The notes: generated by a model not told the origin, from the sequence alone. Shown: positions 25,601 through 40,500, counted from the stretch's first letter. The stretch: 64,000 bases of DNA from Nephromyces sp. MM_2019 (GCA_015657535.1 JADHZB010001530.1:124001-188000), one strand, 5' to 3'. Numbers and translations are program-made.

Positions 25601-28600
25601 GAAAACGAGCATAGATAGCGCAAAATTTAAAAAGCTTATAAGAAGATAAAACTGCCAAGATCCTCAGGTAGAAAAACAGGTTTTATATGAGATTATGTTG
25701 ACTTCCAGTTGCGTATATATAATGTTGATGAGTGATGAATCAGCTTAATTGAAGTCGCATCAAAAAATTAGAGAAAAGGAAAAACTTAGTATGCAAACAA
25801 AGACTGCAGTAGATTCTGGCAAAGGGAGTAGTAAAGACTAAAGGAAACACTTAAAATTGGAACGCAACAAGATGCGAAGTGGCTTTACGAACAATCTTTC
25901 ATCATTAGCTATCTAAATTATGAAAGTTTTGGGACATATCATACATACAAAAAAAAGGAAAAGGAAGGTCAAAGGGGCATTTTCCATCATACCTTAGAGC
26001 ATATCTGTTTTTCATCCATCCAGATGAGTATATCACTTAAATTGAATGAGTCTAGCGCTGCATACACTAAGAACTGAGAGACTGACATGGCCTTATCATC
26101 AATTAACTCTGCAAATTTAATCAATGTGCGAGTCTCGTAAGCTTATCAACTATCTCTGCAAATTTAACCAGTGCATGTGTATAGCAACCACACGAAAAAA
26201 AGTCCTAAAAGGCATAAGCAAAACACTAGGCAAACCTAGCGTTTATTAATGAGTTTTTTCCCTCTTAAAATCATTTTTTCATGGCAAAAAAATATGCATA
26301 GGAAACCAATCTCATCATATTATGTGGAAACACAAGAAACTCATAATCACCAATTCAAAAGAATATTATACCTCTCCAAAGCATTCGAAAGAATTCAAAC
26401 GTCATTCGACATAAATAAAAAAGTCACATTCCTAGGGAAAAGCAGCAATTTAAGCACTATTGTACCAGAGAGGCTGCTAAACAAAAACGACATTCGTACT
26501 ATATATAGACTAAATCAAGCCTGTAAAAATTTTTTTTCGAAGCAAAGCTTGTTCTAGCTGATTGATTCAAATATAAATAAAGTTCCAGTGGAAAATTTAT
26601 CTACGAAATTGACTTTAAGATAGACTAAAATAGCAGATTCATCACAAGTGGTCATTAGCACAAAAATTGAATATCAGCTGACGCACGCAAGAACTAGTTT
26701 CATCACAAAGTTCTGAAGCATACAAGAAAAAGTGTGCAAATATTGCGCCTTTTAACTTAAGAAGGAATCCTAGATACCAATGAAAAGGGTAATTGCAAAG
26801 GCTAACTAAAATGCATAGAACACCAACCTTTTAAAAGCTTCTGAAGGTAGAAGCACATTCTAGCTAGCTGCTTGAAGTACGTAAGATTAATCGCGCTCAA
26901 CCTATCATAATACTTCTTTGTGTAGCTGGCCAGAATCTCCAGACAGCAAGTAATCTGAAGGAACGACATGATACTAACGAATTAAGTATCTACAAAAGGT
27001 TGACTGTTGATAATAAGTTAGAATATTATAATGGAAAATGAAAAAGTCACAAGAAAATTACCGAGAATTTGAGGTTTTCACAAACAAGAAAACTATTGAA
27101 CAAATTGCAGCACAAACCTACTTTTAAGGTCAAGCAGAGTGTACATACACTCTCAGCGGGAGTAGAAAATTACTCTGGCAAAACAATTTCTCATAGAATT
27201 GCTCCGAAACTTCTCAAAATGTTGAATAAAACAAAATTCTCATGCAACAGGGTGCACTCCCACAGTCTCGTAGTATAAACTAATGATTGGATAGCAGAGA
27301 AAACTTTTATATACTCAAGAAGGTACACAAATAATGTCACAATTGGGTTCATCGATATCACTTATGGAAAGTCCTGATGAAGCAATCATACCTTTAATAT
27401 ATGCGAAAAGATCTATAAATAAACTAGTGAAATTAGGAGTGCTTTTTTGAGAGTAGAATAAAATCAATGAAACAGTGAAAAAATAGAGACTAATTAAATT
27501 TAGTCTAATTGCATAAACAGTCTAAAAGTTTTCCGCGGTGAATAAGAAAATGATAGAGGGTCCTCAGTCAAAGGCCCAAGATTCCAGCAGAATAACTAAC
27601 ATATAATTCAAGGAAGACGAGTATTCGTGAAAGTGTAAGTGTTTGACTGTAATCAGATATATCATCAGCACAATATAAAATAAACTCAGAGATTTCATAA
27701 TTGAGCAAGGCATCGCCACATAAGAAAAAACAAAATAATGAATAGCTCGTGATGATCCGCTTTTTTATATAAAAAAGTAAGTACCTGTCTCAGGGTAATG
27801 CTTGCTGACATAGCCGAGCTCAAAGCATCCATTATATTGTGAGCTTCATCAAATATAACGAGCTTCCCCTTCAGGGTTATTTGTAAGGACTTTAGAATTT
27901 CAGAATTCAGCACACAAGCGTATGGAATTAATAAAACCTATAGAATGCGTAATAAAATACAAAGAATTCGTTACTTCGCCTATATTGTATAGCTTCTCAT
28001 AGCCCTCTATTTTAAGACAAATTTTACGTAAGGCAAGGCAAGCTACATATTCAAGATAAATTCAGATAGCCAATGTGTCCTAGAGCCTGTATCAAGTGGT
28101 AAAAAACGCTAATCACTGAAAACTATAAACATGCCTCGCTATATTTTAATGAAAAACTAAAATATGTTAATTAGCCTATGGAAGACTGCAAAAGGTAGCA
28201 TTAAACTTTAGAGCTAGCATACCCACAGGAAAAGCCAAAGGTAAAAATAAAGGAATACCGAGCACAGCAAAATCGCTAGATTTATTACGAAAGAATTGCA
28301 GCATAAAAGCGCAATCGAAACTCCCCGTATTATCAAAAGTACTATACAAACGATGAAAAAACTAGTAAATATAAAGCATTTAATGAAAGTTAAACCATAA
28401 AAGCTCAATGGCCTGGGTTTTAAAGAGCTTCAAGAAGTAAGGTATAAGCTAAGATGGTAACTTCAGACTCTACAATGAATAACGCGGTTACCAGTGAGTT
28501 ATGGGCAATATTTCAAAGCCATAAATTTTGTATGCACATTAACAACATAATAGTAGCTAAGCACTTTTCAACACAGTTTATAGTCGACACTAACATCAGC

Positions 28601-31600
28601 TTCATGAGCGGCATCTCTTGATCCAAAATATGGACATGATGCTATATGTTCATCCGAACCAAGCTTTATGAGGTCTTCAATGTCGCGAAGGCTGCTCTTC
28701 AGTACAAAAACAAAAGCAAAGGAAGTAAAAATAAGCGGCTGAAGCATGAGAACAGCACATATTTGTAAGATGTCTGCCAGATAAACAAAAAAAGTCGAAA
28801 AAGCATGCCTGCATACCATTTTCTTAGCTTGAAATGCACAACAGCACTCATCCTATCACGAAATTATATTTCTACAAAAAACTCAGGCAGGTTGCAGTAA
28901 AGTAAGGTTATTCAGAATAAGTAAAACGCGAATTCATCGTCATCGTATAATAAAAATACACGTATTACATGCTCTACGTCATCAGTCAGCAAAAAATACT
29001 CCAGGGAGTATCTTATCACTCATGAGAGAATTTAAGAAACGTAGCATCCATGAAGCAAAAAACCACACGTAAGTGCTTGCAGTGACTGCCGACTTAACTA
29101 AGCATTTACTCAGATTTCTAGATGAAAACACGAGGTTTTAACTTTTTAAAATGCAAAAAAAAAACATCTAAATAGTGCAAAAAGCAGTAAAACGACAGGA
29201 AAAACTTCAAGACAAAAAGGACGGCTATAAAAAGCGTTTGGAAAAGGTTAGTATCTACATAAAACTGCAAATCAAAAAAATTTTGGAAGCTGCAAAATAT
29301 GGAAACGATAAAACAAAGCGAGCTGGAATTATCACAAAATCATGAACTTGTTATTATTTATATATTTTTATCTTGTATTTAACGCCAGTTTTAAATTTTG
29401 TAAGGACTTAAAAAATATACTGCACATATAAAAAAAAGTTGCTTGATAATTCTATCTAAATTATCACTCGTATAAATCCTAATTCCTGCTTCTAGTATAT
29501 CTAGGAATCTAAAAACCATAAGCCCTACTTGTAAAAAAAAGCCCTCGCATCTCCCACGGTGAGAAAAAATTAATTAAAAACAGTAGTTTTTGATTAAAAG
29601 CAAAAATCTTCAGCCATATCCTTGCACTACGGGCACCAAATAGAAAGGTATTACTTTGCTGCTATGACTAGCCCTTGGGCTAGAGTCCTGATAACGTGAT
29701 GTATCGCTGCATGCATATATATTCCTAGGCAGCAAAGCAATTCTCATCCCTGAAAGAATCATAATAGTCTACTATACTTAAGCTTAATATCTTACCAATG
29801 AGATATCGGTTATCCGCATAGAATTTTTCCGGTATTCGCAATTACCTTCATCTAGCTGCAATCTACAAGCTTCGTCGAACCTTGCGCTATTGCGCGCCCC
29901 CATCTTTCGTACCTCCTACAAGTATTAAGTAACGAGAGGCCACTTTCCCAAGAAAACATCACATTAAGGGTTGAAATATAAGCTGGCTAAATCAACTTAT
30001 CATTCAACAAGGTTACTGCCAAGAATATGATAATATCTCACAGCTAAATGCATGAATTTATGAGCTATATTAAAGGTAAAGGAGTTCAGCATGAAGTAAG
30101 TAATGGTGTTAGTTATATCTCTACAATTTGTGCCTCCTTTTTACTTTGTTGCTATTTTAAGTTCACAGCCAAATGTACTTATTTTTGTGGTGTTTTCATA
30201 TTCTAGCATGACTACCCTCCTTTAAGGCTGTAAGTTTTGAGAAGCAAGCGTATTACTATAGGCCAATAGCTAAGTATGATGCTGGCGGAAAAGATAATAA
30301 AAGTGAATGTGGTTTGATACCTGAGGTAGTTTGCTTAAAAGTGAGCTAGATGGTCTAGCTTGTGAGATAGAGTATATGAAAGGTAAGAGTAATACTAAAT
30401 ATAGGTAATACATACACACACACATACGCATCAAAAACCAAAGGAAGGAAATACGCACCAACGTAAAGAATTAAAAATGTTTTAGAAATCTGCAGCAACA
30501 TTCACGCACACACAAGAATTTAGATTGGCGAAGATACTCACAAAGGCATTCACACACACTAATCTTTTTAGATTTCTCGGCTTTGGCAATGCCTTAAGAA
30601 TGTATCAGGGACTTTTATAGCTTATTTAGAATTTGCAGACTCAATATCGGCATGCGAGTCGAGAGGTGTGTGTGGAGAGGCATGTGTATTGAGGGGTGTT
30701 TGTGGAGGGGTATGTTTGTGGAGGGGTTTGTGTGGATGGGTGTGCTTTAGATATACTTGCTGCAGATGCTTGATTCATAAAAGCTTTTGATACGAAATCA
30801 TTTTATCAAAAAATTCAATCAATTTATTAATACTACTAATCAATATATAATTTACTCATAGTCCTAATGGTTTCAATGGAGTCTGCGCATAACAAAAAGA
30901 GCGAAAAAAAATTCAGATAATACCTATATAGCAACAATTGATTCAACATAAGGGCTAAATTGACACCATGCATAATTTTCACACACAACTTCATGCCCTG
31001 AATTTGTGAATGAAAGCCCTTATCGAGGATATACAGCGTCGACGCTGCGTGAGTGGAAAGAAAGAATGCAAAAATTATCTTATAGCTGATTGTGCAGCTT
31101 CGTCCTTTTAGTCACTGGTAAAAACGCCAGTAGTCTAGGGAATCCTACCAATAAAGCTCACCGGATTTACGCACATCTGCTTCCGGCTACCTATGCTAAC
31201 AACTTTAACCGTATTAGCGAACGAGCATTTCTTGAGTTCCTTCAAATACTGGGAGAGCTGAGAGTGAGTCCTACTACATATTATTACCTGAAAGTTAAGC
31301 GGATATTTTAAGGCAAATAAAGACTGTTATTATCAGCAGTTTTTAGTGTCAATTATGTGAGCTGTCAAAAGTCTGCAGCAGCGCAGTCTGAGATGTTCCT
31401 AATGCATACGTGTGCGCGCGTGTGTCTGTAATACTCTTTTTAATTTCAAAAAGTATTTTCAAGATTTCAGTTTAAGACATCCCAGGAGTAACTCTTCTTA
31501 GCATAACCAACATTCTGTCAATATAGTCTTAAAAATTATAGCGACCGCTTCAGCCTTCATGTCATCGGCGAAATTTTCAATCAAATGCGCACTGCATTTA

Positions 31601-34600
31601 AATAGATTGAAGCAACCGGATCTAAAAATCATTAAACTAATCCATAAGAGCATGTTTCTTGCTCTTATTCCTTCTTGCTGCTTAAAATATTTTATCCTAC
31701 TTTTCCTACCTAAAAAATTAGCCTGAAATAGCGAGATTCAATCAACCTCTAAAGACTCTGGAAAGCTCAAGAAGGTTGCAGCTGTTAAATTTCGGGCAAT
31801 GCAAGGACAAGAAAATTGTTAAGACAAAGTAGATCAGGCTTCGAAAATCTCTTTAAATATGCTGTGATTTATGTTAGAGATTAATAATTCAAGAGAAACA
31901 GGGTAAACAAGCTTTCATTTCAATTCAGAATCGCAAATAAGAACAGCTCTATCAATGCAAAAAAATGATGCAGTTTAATCTTCAAGTCCTGTAACTAATC
32001 TCCTTCAGCACGGGCATATTGCAGGCGTATGGCAGTATATCAGACTTTTTATTTTCAAAAGGATAATTAAGGAATTTATCAGTATATATATATTTTTAAA
32101 AGAATTTTTTTCTAAATCCGCTTGGGAGCTTTCTTTTCAAATGCCTAATATTCTTCTCCCAAAGGGGTGAAAAACCTCTAAACCATAACTTTTTTCGTAA
32201 CAAAAATTCAGTTTGCTTGCTCGAGGAATATAAACTCTACAGCACAAGAATAAAATTAATACGGATGAAAAGAAAGGATATAGAACAGTAATTTGAAACT
32301 TTAAAGCTCTTAAAACATAGCAAAAAATTAATCAGATATACATGAATCTTCTGGACAGCTTAAAGCATTGAAGCATTTCAAAGGAAAATCATATATTTAA
32401 TAAACACATTAGGAGAGAGTGCTAAAGACTTTATCAATTCGCTGAGTGAGGTTAAATGTCGTTACTACACATGCAAATCAACAAGTGCGCTTCATGTAAA
32501 GGGCAGGGTTTATACATGAAATTTGCTTTCATCATCCCGGCACGGTTACCAACCTGTGAGTCAGGCTTGCGTACACTTTTCACGCCAAAATTTTTATGTC
32601 ACATATTGAGATATAGCAATAATAGCATAGCAAATTAAACCAACAGATACAGCAGTAAAAAAAGTGCGCAACCTGATGGGGATTCCCATATTCTGGGCTC
32701 TTCGAAGAGGAAAGCAACTCATTATGCTGAAGGAGCTCTTCCTTGTAGCTATCTTCTTGCTCAAAGTCGAAGGTGTTATCGCAGCATCTTGCTTGTGCAA
32801 GACTTTCTGTAAAAATATATCAAAAATTTAGTACTAAGCATTCCATCTAAAAGTATTTTTAAGTTCTTCGCTCTCCAAAGTTAACCTTTTTATATGTAAT
32901 TCGCACAACAAAATTACAGGGCTTCCTAGTCGATGAAAAAGAAGGGTTTATTATTTCGAAATAGATAAGAAACAGAAGATTAAGCTAAAGAAAAACTTGG
33001 GAAAAAAAGATATGAAAAAAACAGAGATGAAGGCACATATATGCATAATTAGGAACAGACACTTCGTGGCATGTTGGCAGCCGATGAAACAGTACGATCG
33101 ATGCTGCTACAGCCAATATTAGAAGCTTTACAAGACATAAAAATTTTTTCTCACTTTGTGTATACGAAATAAGGATAATACATCATGAAAAAGGGGGATT
33201 ATACGTTGCCAGGGAAGCATTATGAATGAAGGCACACAGAATCCACTTTGAAAAAAAAGTGAAAAATTTTCAAGTGAATGAAAATAAACGTTATTTTAGT
33301 AAAGCTTTTTAATTCTCAAAGCATACACTTCTAGAACGAGCGCAGAAGTATGCGTAAGTGAGCTCGCTGAAAAAATAGAGCTTTACTATTTAAATGAAGG
33401 GCGATGCTATAAAAGCTTGAGCAACACTTCTGCGATTGAAATTTAAGGGTTGATGGGGCAGTTAGTTCTAATATAGCCATCATGATAAGGACCCGATATA
33501 ATATAAGTTCATGGAGTATGTGGCAGACACCCTTACTTTCGATTAAACCTGGTGCTCCATATTTCCGCTGTATAGATAATTTTTCGAATATTCTGACAGG
33601 CTTACTCTGCGTATGAATAGCACCACTTATCACTTTCACCTGAGCATCCAGCAGTCATGAAAAACAGTGAGTCGACAGAAGGGAGGAATCAAAGGAAGAA
33701 ATAAAAAGAGAATAAACTAGCTATAGCATGTCTAAGAGGAAAAAAAGGGAATTAAGAGCTTTTGCGTTTGTAGGCATGATAAGTAGATCTGATAGCTTAA
33801 AGAATGATAAGAAGTGAAGGTAAAGCTAGTGTTGAAGCAAACAAATGCTTCTTAAGTAAAGAGCATTTTTTTTAACGTACAGGGTAACGAATTATTACTA
33901 AACTTAGACCGAACGAGTATAAAACATTTCGAGAAATTTAATCATATTTAGTGCAAAGCTGCAAACTCCGTTAGAGTAGATAGATAGCTTCTGAAATAGA
34001 TGCAGTGAAACCCACGAAATGACATAAATCAATTTTTTGGCGTATTTTCGAGTTTGTGTGAAAGCTTTAAGGAGAACAACAGCACATATTTCAACATCCT
34101 AAAAAGCAAAAAATAATAGGAATCTAAAAATTTTCTGAATGTAGAGTTTTACTAAAGGATTTTATTATTTAGGCTATTGACCATACATGAATGCAGATTC
34201 TTGGAATCTTCACTTTTTTTGGCCCTCTGAGCAGAATATCAGGCTGCTTTCAATGCAATGAAATGTTCAACAAAATAGCTCATATCTGGCATCTTAAGAA
34301 ACTGGAAAGCTGAAGCTAGTGCAACATTTTTCTCCATTCTATGAGCATCATATATTCTTATTGCAAATCCCTCATAATCTTTTGTTTACCAGATATAGGA
34401 AAGAGAGAAATACTATGTACATATAGCTTCTCTTAAAAATAAAAAAAGATAAAAAACCGGCCATCAATACGGCGAAAAATCTATTTCACTGTAGCAAGGC
34501 TACCACTTTAGGGTGGGATCTAGTCTGCAGCTTAATTTTGAAACAAAGCCCCGATTATTGCACTGTAAAATTTGTGAAAATCAACTTAATAATCTCAGCA

Positions 34601-37571
34601 TTTCGGCTTGTTTTTCTTGGCATCTTACTTCTCATGAGCCAAAAACTTACGAAATAATTGCTGCAAAGCCTGGCACTCCATTATCAAAATTCATGCATAT
34701 GCAAGAAAAACTTAGGCTACTAGATATAAAACTCACACATTGTTTGCTTAAATAAGTTATCGCAATTCAGCATTAAATAGCAATTTACCCTAGCTGCCGC
34801 ATTGAGATATGCTGCTGCCCGCTTTCCTCGATCCTCACTCCTACGTTTTTGAGACTCCTGCAATCCTTCCAATTCATTTTGTTTTCTTGCATTGAGGCTT
34901 TCTACTACCCAATCTGGCACTGCGCCATTGTCTGAGATTAGCATGTAAAAAGGCAGAGATCTCTAAAATGCCTATTTAAGCTTTACGACTACAGACAGAA
35001 TTTTTTCTGGGGCAACTCAACTTTGGAAAAAAACCAAAAAAATCTCTCAATAATACATTCAGATTTTAACTGAATCATTCTTTATTGAGCATCCGGTTCC
35101 TTCAAAAATGGATGTGCATTAAAAACTAGCAAATGTTAAGTCATAAGATTATGTGTAAATGTGAATTGTATATGTGGGAGCCAATTCTTAAACTGTGCCT
35201 ATAAAGTTAATATTAGCCGCATATCATAAAAATTCGCAGATTCTAAAATATAACAATGTTTAAAAAGCATAAAATTCTTTCTAAAGAAAGATCAGATGCA
35301 TATCTTTTGAATTCCATGCTTAGAAGATAGTCATAGTAGTTTCAGATGATAAAATTGCTCGAATTTTCTATGTCAAAATATGCTGCAAACAGTAAAAGCA
35401 TGTTCAATAACGTCGTATTTCCGCAAACCATTCAGGGGAGAATGCTATAGGAAATGGCATAATACAGCCAAAGTCCTTTGCAAAGTGTCACAGGGAAAAA
35501 ATACATTATTGACAGTTCATAATATTAAGTCGATTTCAGTGTACATACGTATCTCAGCAACATTTAATATATTTCCAGCCCCAAAACTTTGAGAATGCTG
35601 TTCATATTTTTTCAATACTGTGCTCAGCTTCATTAAGTCCTAGTTGTTTAATAAAAACTAGACCAGTTCCTCAATAAAATTTCCTTGAAAAGGGGTATTA
35701 GATATTGACCACATATATCCTATACTAACCTTTAGTCTTCGCCGATGATAAGCCATCATCCACCCTTTCTTGTACAGCATCCGCAGGTTTTGAGGCAGCA
35801 AAAGACTTCAGCGTTTGATTCTTATACTCAAGCCTAAAAAAGAATCTAGTGTGTAAAATACATCCCTATGCATGACAGTTCTACAGGTTACTAAAGTTTT
35901 TATGATCTAGTAAATTTACGAAAATAAATTGCTATCAATGGGGAAAAAATGCTCTAAAAAGCGATGAAGCTTTATTATCGAGGTAAATATTTTACTATCC
36001 TGAGAACCACCGCTTGACTTGAAAAAAGACTGAAACATTGTCTATTTCAAAAAACCTTTGATTTATATAGATAAAAATCATTTTCATGCCACTCAGTTAA
36101 CAGAAAAATAAACCAAACAAATTATAAAAAAATATGTAAGACATGAGAAATCGTGTATTTTTTAGCTCAGAATGTTGCAGAAGACACAGGGAAATTGTAT
36201 TACATTTTTTGGAGTGATTAAACAAAGAAATAGAGAGTTAGCGTGACAAGATACACGGAAATAAAGCCAAATCATTATGCAAATCCAACTTTTTTTAATA
36301 ATCTTTCTTCATAAAATGCTTTATATACTTATACCATTTTTAGTTCTTCCAAAAATAGCATCTAGTTGCATGCAGAGTCAAAGATAACAGCCGACTTTAG
36401 AAATATGAAGAGTAATTAGGGGTGCGAAAACGTGATAGCAAATAATTAACTGTGTTCACCTACTCACCATTTTAGGCATGAACACAAAACACATAACGTT
36501 TTCCCGGTTCCTGTAGGACTTTCAAAGATACCGACGCCTCCACAGTTGAATAAATCGTAAGCTTTTTGCATAAACAAAAGTTGTGACTGCAGAAAAAGCA
36601 AGCATAGCTATTATCCTGAAAAATTCAATATCATTTAAATCGGCGAAGCCTAGCCAATTTTTACCGACGTATACTGAAGCTCAAGATTCTTTTTTAACTT
36701 TCATGCAGAAACAGAAATTTTCATCAGAGGGATTTGAAAAAACTCAAATAAAGTATCATACTTGGAAACACACTTGTTCAACGATACAGAATATGACTGT
36801 TTCAGATCTATAGATACTAAGCAAATATCCATTAGAGTCGCAGCACATCAATTCATATGATGCATAGCCGCTAAATATTGCTTACAACAATTCTGCATTC
36901 TTGAGCATTCGGTACTCTACTTGAGGTAAATTCCTAAAGCGTCGAAAAATTATCAGTATATTTTCCAGTGAGGAGCAATTGTATTATCGTCAGGTTTTCG
37001 ATTCTTCTACAGCAGCATTTCAACGAAACAAATATAGCTACCCGCAACAAACACGTTCCCGACCTTATCGATATACAAAAAGTAAATTCGTGAGCTCCAA
37101 ATATGCTATGGCATTTTGGAATGGAAATGCTGCAGTTGAAAAGTCAGTGACCGTACTTCAGGCAAAAATGCAGCGACTCTGAAAAGCATAGATAAATCAG
37201 GAGGTATAAATTGATTGCCAGAAGGATGCGAGAAGTCTTCCATACCAGACACTACATAAATCTATTTCGTAATTTACACTACTCAGCATATACGAATAAT
37301 GCAAGCATCCTATGAGCATTGTGAGTACTGAGGGTTATACAAGCCCGCAATTGAATCTATACCTGTCACAGGAATCGAAGGAAAAATCACCAAAGTTTCT
37401 TGCCCGGCCTGTATCCCCCAATATTATCACCTTCACAATACTTACCGGATATGGATCAAAAGGAAACCGGAATGACTGTGCTTTCTTTTCAGTTACCGGG
37501 TTTATCAGCCGAGGCCTTTTCACTGCTGCATGGAAGCTATGCTCATCTATGTTTTCACGATAGTCACTCAT
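19689..37571 (-). CDS. DDX11: DDX11/CHL1-type FeS DNA helicase (XPD-like superfamily 2)
   Basis: A 5'-3' DNA helicase that in other eukaryotes supports sister-chromatid cohesion and fork repair. Exons: 37571-37446, 36586-36468, 35833-35730, 34931-34789, 33639-33537, 32806-32673, 31287-31162, 29915-29796, 28696-28595, 27937-27785, 26954-26828, 26108-25993, 25583-25427, 24051-23890, 23628-23608, 22612-22451, 21535-21275, 20458-19689. All 17 junctions keep phase, giving 1001 residues (human about 900-970). Motifs: FPFDPYP Q-motif region, Walker A ESPTGTGKT (to 72), Ia CSRTHSQL (247-254), DEAH (389-392), SGTMEP (615-620), GGKFSEGIDF (784-793), QSIGRAIR (931-938). The four FeS-cluster cysteines are C282, C302, C311 and C346. 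DDX11 is favoured over XPD, FANCJ or RTEL1 by VPDWV after Walker A, DIEDLIKLG before CPYFGSR, and SGTMEP. Exons 5 and 6 and their sites are the least certain. A roughly 90-residue Asn/Asp/Lys-rich insert separates motifs V and VI. Confidence 0.93.
23608..23628 (-). other. DDX11: 21-nt microexon of the DDX11 gene
   Basis: This exon encodes only GKRFEEI-type residues (598-605, both end codons split). It is bounded by TTTCCTGCAG and GTAAGC on the sense strand, both strong. It joins the upstream exon ending in MILNT and the downstream exon starting STAQAVLLVSGT, exactly restoring the family's LLNPxxxFxxI - motif III stretch. Without it the frame is kept but the conserved helix would lose seven residues. 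Confidence 0.8.
26101..26172. repeat. Tandem duplication of a splice acceptor in DDX11 intron 11
   Basis: Two imperfect copies, offset by 47 bases, share the core ctctgcaaatttaa (starting at 26107 and 26154) with similar flanks (ttatcatcaattaa / ttatcaactat). On the sense strand each copy reads AAATTTGCAG|AG, a full 3' splice site. Only the downstream copy (exon start 26108) gives an open frame; use of the upstream copy meets a stop within twelve codons. Confidence 0.7.
30661..30744. repeat. G-rich GT minisatellite in DDX11 intron 7
   Basis: Repeat units of 14-16 bases of the type gaggggtgtttgtg begin at 30691, 30705, 30721 and 30735, with a more degenerate GT/GA-rich lead from 30661. The + strand (antisense to the gene) has several runs of four Gs, so it could fold into a G-quadruplex. 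A short (AC) run lies at 30414-30424. Confidence 0.75.
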
Positions 37572-40500
37572 TGTGTCTTCACCCCTGCCTCCTTATTTCC
37601 GGCATACAACTTTGGATAAACAGGAATAATACGATAATTTTGGGATTGAGAGCGTCATTCCCATGTACATGGAAAAATATACCAATCGGGTAACAGATCT
37701 ATTGTAAAATCATTACGTATGAAGTAGACCATACCAACAGTGAATGAAGGCACCATAAATTGTAACAAGAAACTTGAGAATGCTGCATGAAGAAGTCACT
37801 TCATTTTTATAGTGTGTAGTTTCTGCGGAAATCGCTCGTTTGGGGTCTTAGAAGCCCGCTTAGAATAGCTTATTTCCCAATTGAAGCTTACCTCAACGAC
37901 GTTTAGCATAAAATCACGACTTCACAACGCATGAAAAACTAATTTAGACAAGCTGTAATTAGTTTAGAGGTATCTGCTGTGCTTCCTGGAAGCCAAATTG
38001 ACCTTGTGGATGATGCATCGAGGAACCTAGAGTAGGTTCCTTGATGATGCCGCTGACGCACGGAGCATTCAGCTCGTAAAGATCCTAGGTAGAATCGGTA
38101 ACACGGACGGTATACAGCAAACTCTCCGACCGTCAAAATCTTTTGCGACCGCAGCACACATTATAGATAATCTACTGATAGCAGTTGATTCTTAGCTGTG
38201 TAAAGACTCCCACATCAAGCATTCGAGGAAACAGCTTTAAGCTATCAGCGCGGTGTGGTTTAATAGGGCATTATTTTGTTTCAAGGAAAAGCTAGTTTCA
38301 GCACTAAAGTGCGTAGTAATGCGGTACTTCAGATGGATGTTCCTACTGTTTTTAGGAACATGCTTAACAATACATACTTTTTTTCCTGAATAAACACTCG
38401 CGACTAGATAATTCTGCATCTAGTAGCAGAAAAGAACAGGAGTTGACTGCCATGAGATCATGAATAGACGATTTGTGACCTTTGATATTACGTAAAAATT
38501 ACTTGTGCCTGTCATGTGTCGTCTTAAATCTGTGCTCTAGAAATTAATTTAATGTTTTATATTGCTTTCGAGATTTTCAGTAAAGCAATACAAGGCTCAA
38601 TCTTGATATCCTTCAGTTTGTGAAGTACTTGTTGCTAGTTACCCTATGACAATTTAGCTAGCCCACTTTTTGTGTTGCGACAGTAATCTGGAGAAAATTT
38701 TGATCAAAACAAATCTATTCACCTACCTCCAGTTACTTGTAATACAATCATCACGCCAAAAAAATTTTGCGCATTCACGCCCCCTTTTTATCTGAAGCTA
38801 GAAACGATCGTCACAATAAACAGTACCAGAGCATGTTACTAATATGCGCAGCTTCAGGGATACGGCGTAAAACCCATTCCCACTTTGTGGTGAAAACTAG
38901 AAAACAAAGGTCTTCCACCTATCATGAATCTTAGACTATCAAGGCCTCTACTTTTATATTGGGAAGTTACTGTCGAGCGGCCAATGTGTCCCCAAATTTG
39001 ATGCTAATAAGTAATCATTCATAATTCCGTATCAAAATTATTTCTGAAAAAATGGGAGTCTTCTAAAGCCGCTTAAATTCAGAAGTCATTCTTCAATATC
39101 TGGTTCAATATTTAGATAGCAGCATTCCTGGTAGTTTAACAATGAAAAATTGAAGTGCGAAAAATTTGGTAGCACTAAAATAACAGTTTATAATGGATCC
39201 AACTGTTTTACAATGGTACGCAATCCCGGGGTACTTTTGATCTTTGGTGGGAAGGTGGGCTGCATAGTTACATACCATAATTACTTGCACATGAATTTAG
39301 CGCTGTGTTTGCCTGCGAAGTATTCTCGTCAGCATGTTAAGCAAGCGCTTTTCAATTTCCTCCAGTTATTCCCATTAGCATTCTGTGTTGCTTCCTTGAG
39401 TTTTTTTCTACACAAGTAGTAACCTAGCATTCTTTGAAGGTGATGTTTTCACTGAAGATGGCACGAGGGTAAGGGTAAATAGGGAGTGTGTATAAGTTCT
39501 GGAAGCATGCCAAAAAATAAGTAGTTCCTAGTTTTCTGCGAATGCGCATCGCTCCCGTGCGATGGATGTAACAAATATATCCCCTTTATTATGAGAACAT
39601 GTCCTTCGCGAGTTGCTTTGCGCCACATATCTCTTCTTCTATTTTATAAGCTGGGCTATACCTTGCATAGAAGTACGATTACGTAAAGAGAGCATCTTAC
39701 AGCCTTCATAGAAGGGCTTTTTTATTCAAGAAAAAATGTTTCATAATCATGCTAAGTTAGCAATTTTGATAAAGAAAATGAGATGCGCAGTTAATTAATG
39801 ATTAGCAAGGCACTCCGAAACTCTCAGAGTGCTGATTCATTGAGATCGCCCATCCCAAATGAATTGCAGAGCTCTTATTTCCCTAAAAGGACCTCTCTTA
39901 TAAAAAATTACACGCAAACTTCAATGTAAGTACAGCACTAGATATAGTATAGTCGGCAAACATATTATGTATTTACTCACTATTTTTTGTAATGCCACAG
40001 ATTTAAAACTATGAACATGGTGCTGTTGCGACTATGAAGGGCAAAATGCTTAATAGCTTTAGGGTAGTTGTGTTTTTTATGTCTGTCATCGGGGTTTCGG
40101 GCATGAAAAATATTTTTCTGAGGGATCACATGGAGACAAGCGTAGTTTTTTCTACTACTCCAGGTTAAGCCTTTAAGTGCCTAAAAATCTCGGGTTTATA
40201 TAAGTGATAAAAAAACAATGTTTTCCGGAAAAGTTTCTCAAGTGTATACGGTAGCATATATTTGGTTTTCATGTTTAGAAAACTAGAAAAAAAAATTTTT
40301 TGAAGGTCAGGATAGAAGATATTCCAAAAAATACTAGACAACAAGATCTAAACGCCGTTAGTGTAACTTTTGGGATGGAGTATATTTTGTACTCGTTTTA
40401 AAGTCTGCAGTACTTGTTTGGTCCTAATGCGGAAGGAAATCTGCAGTACCTTGATATCAGGATTAATCAAAAAAACCCAATTCTGCCAGGCTAGGGAATT

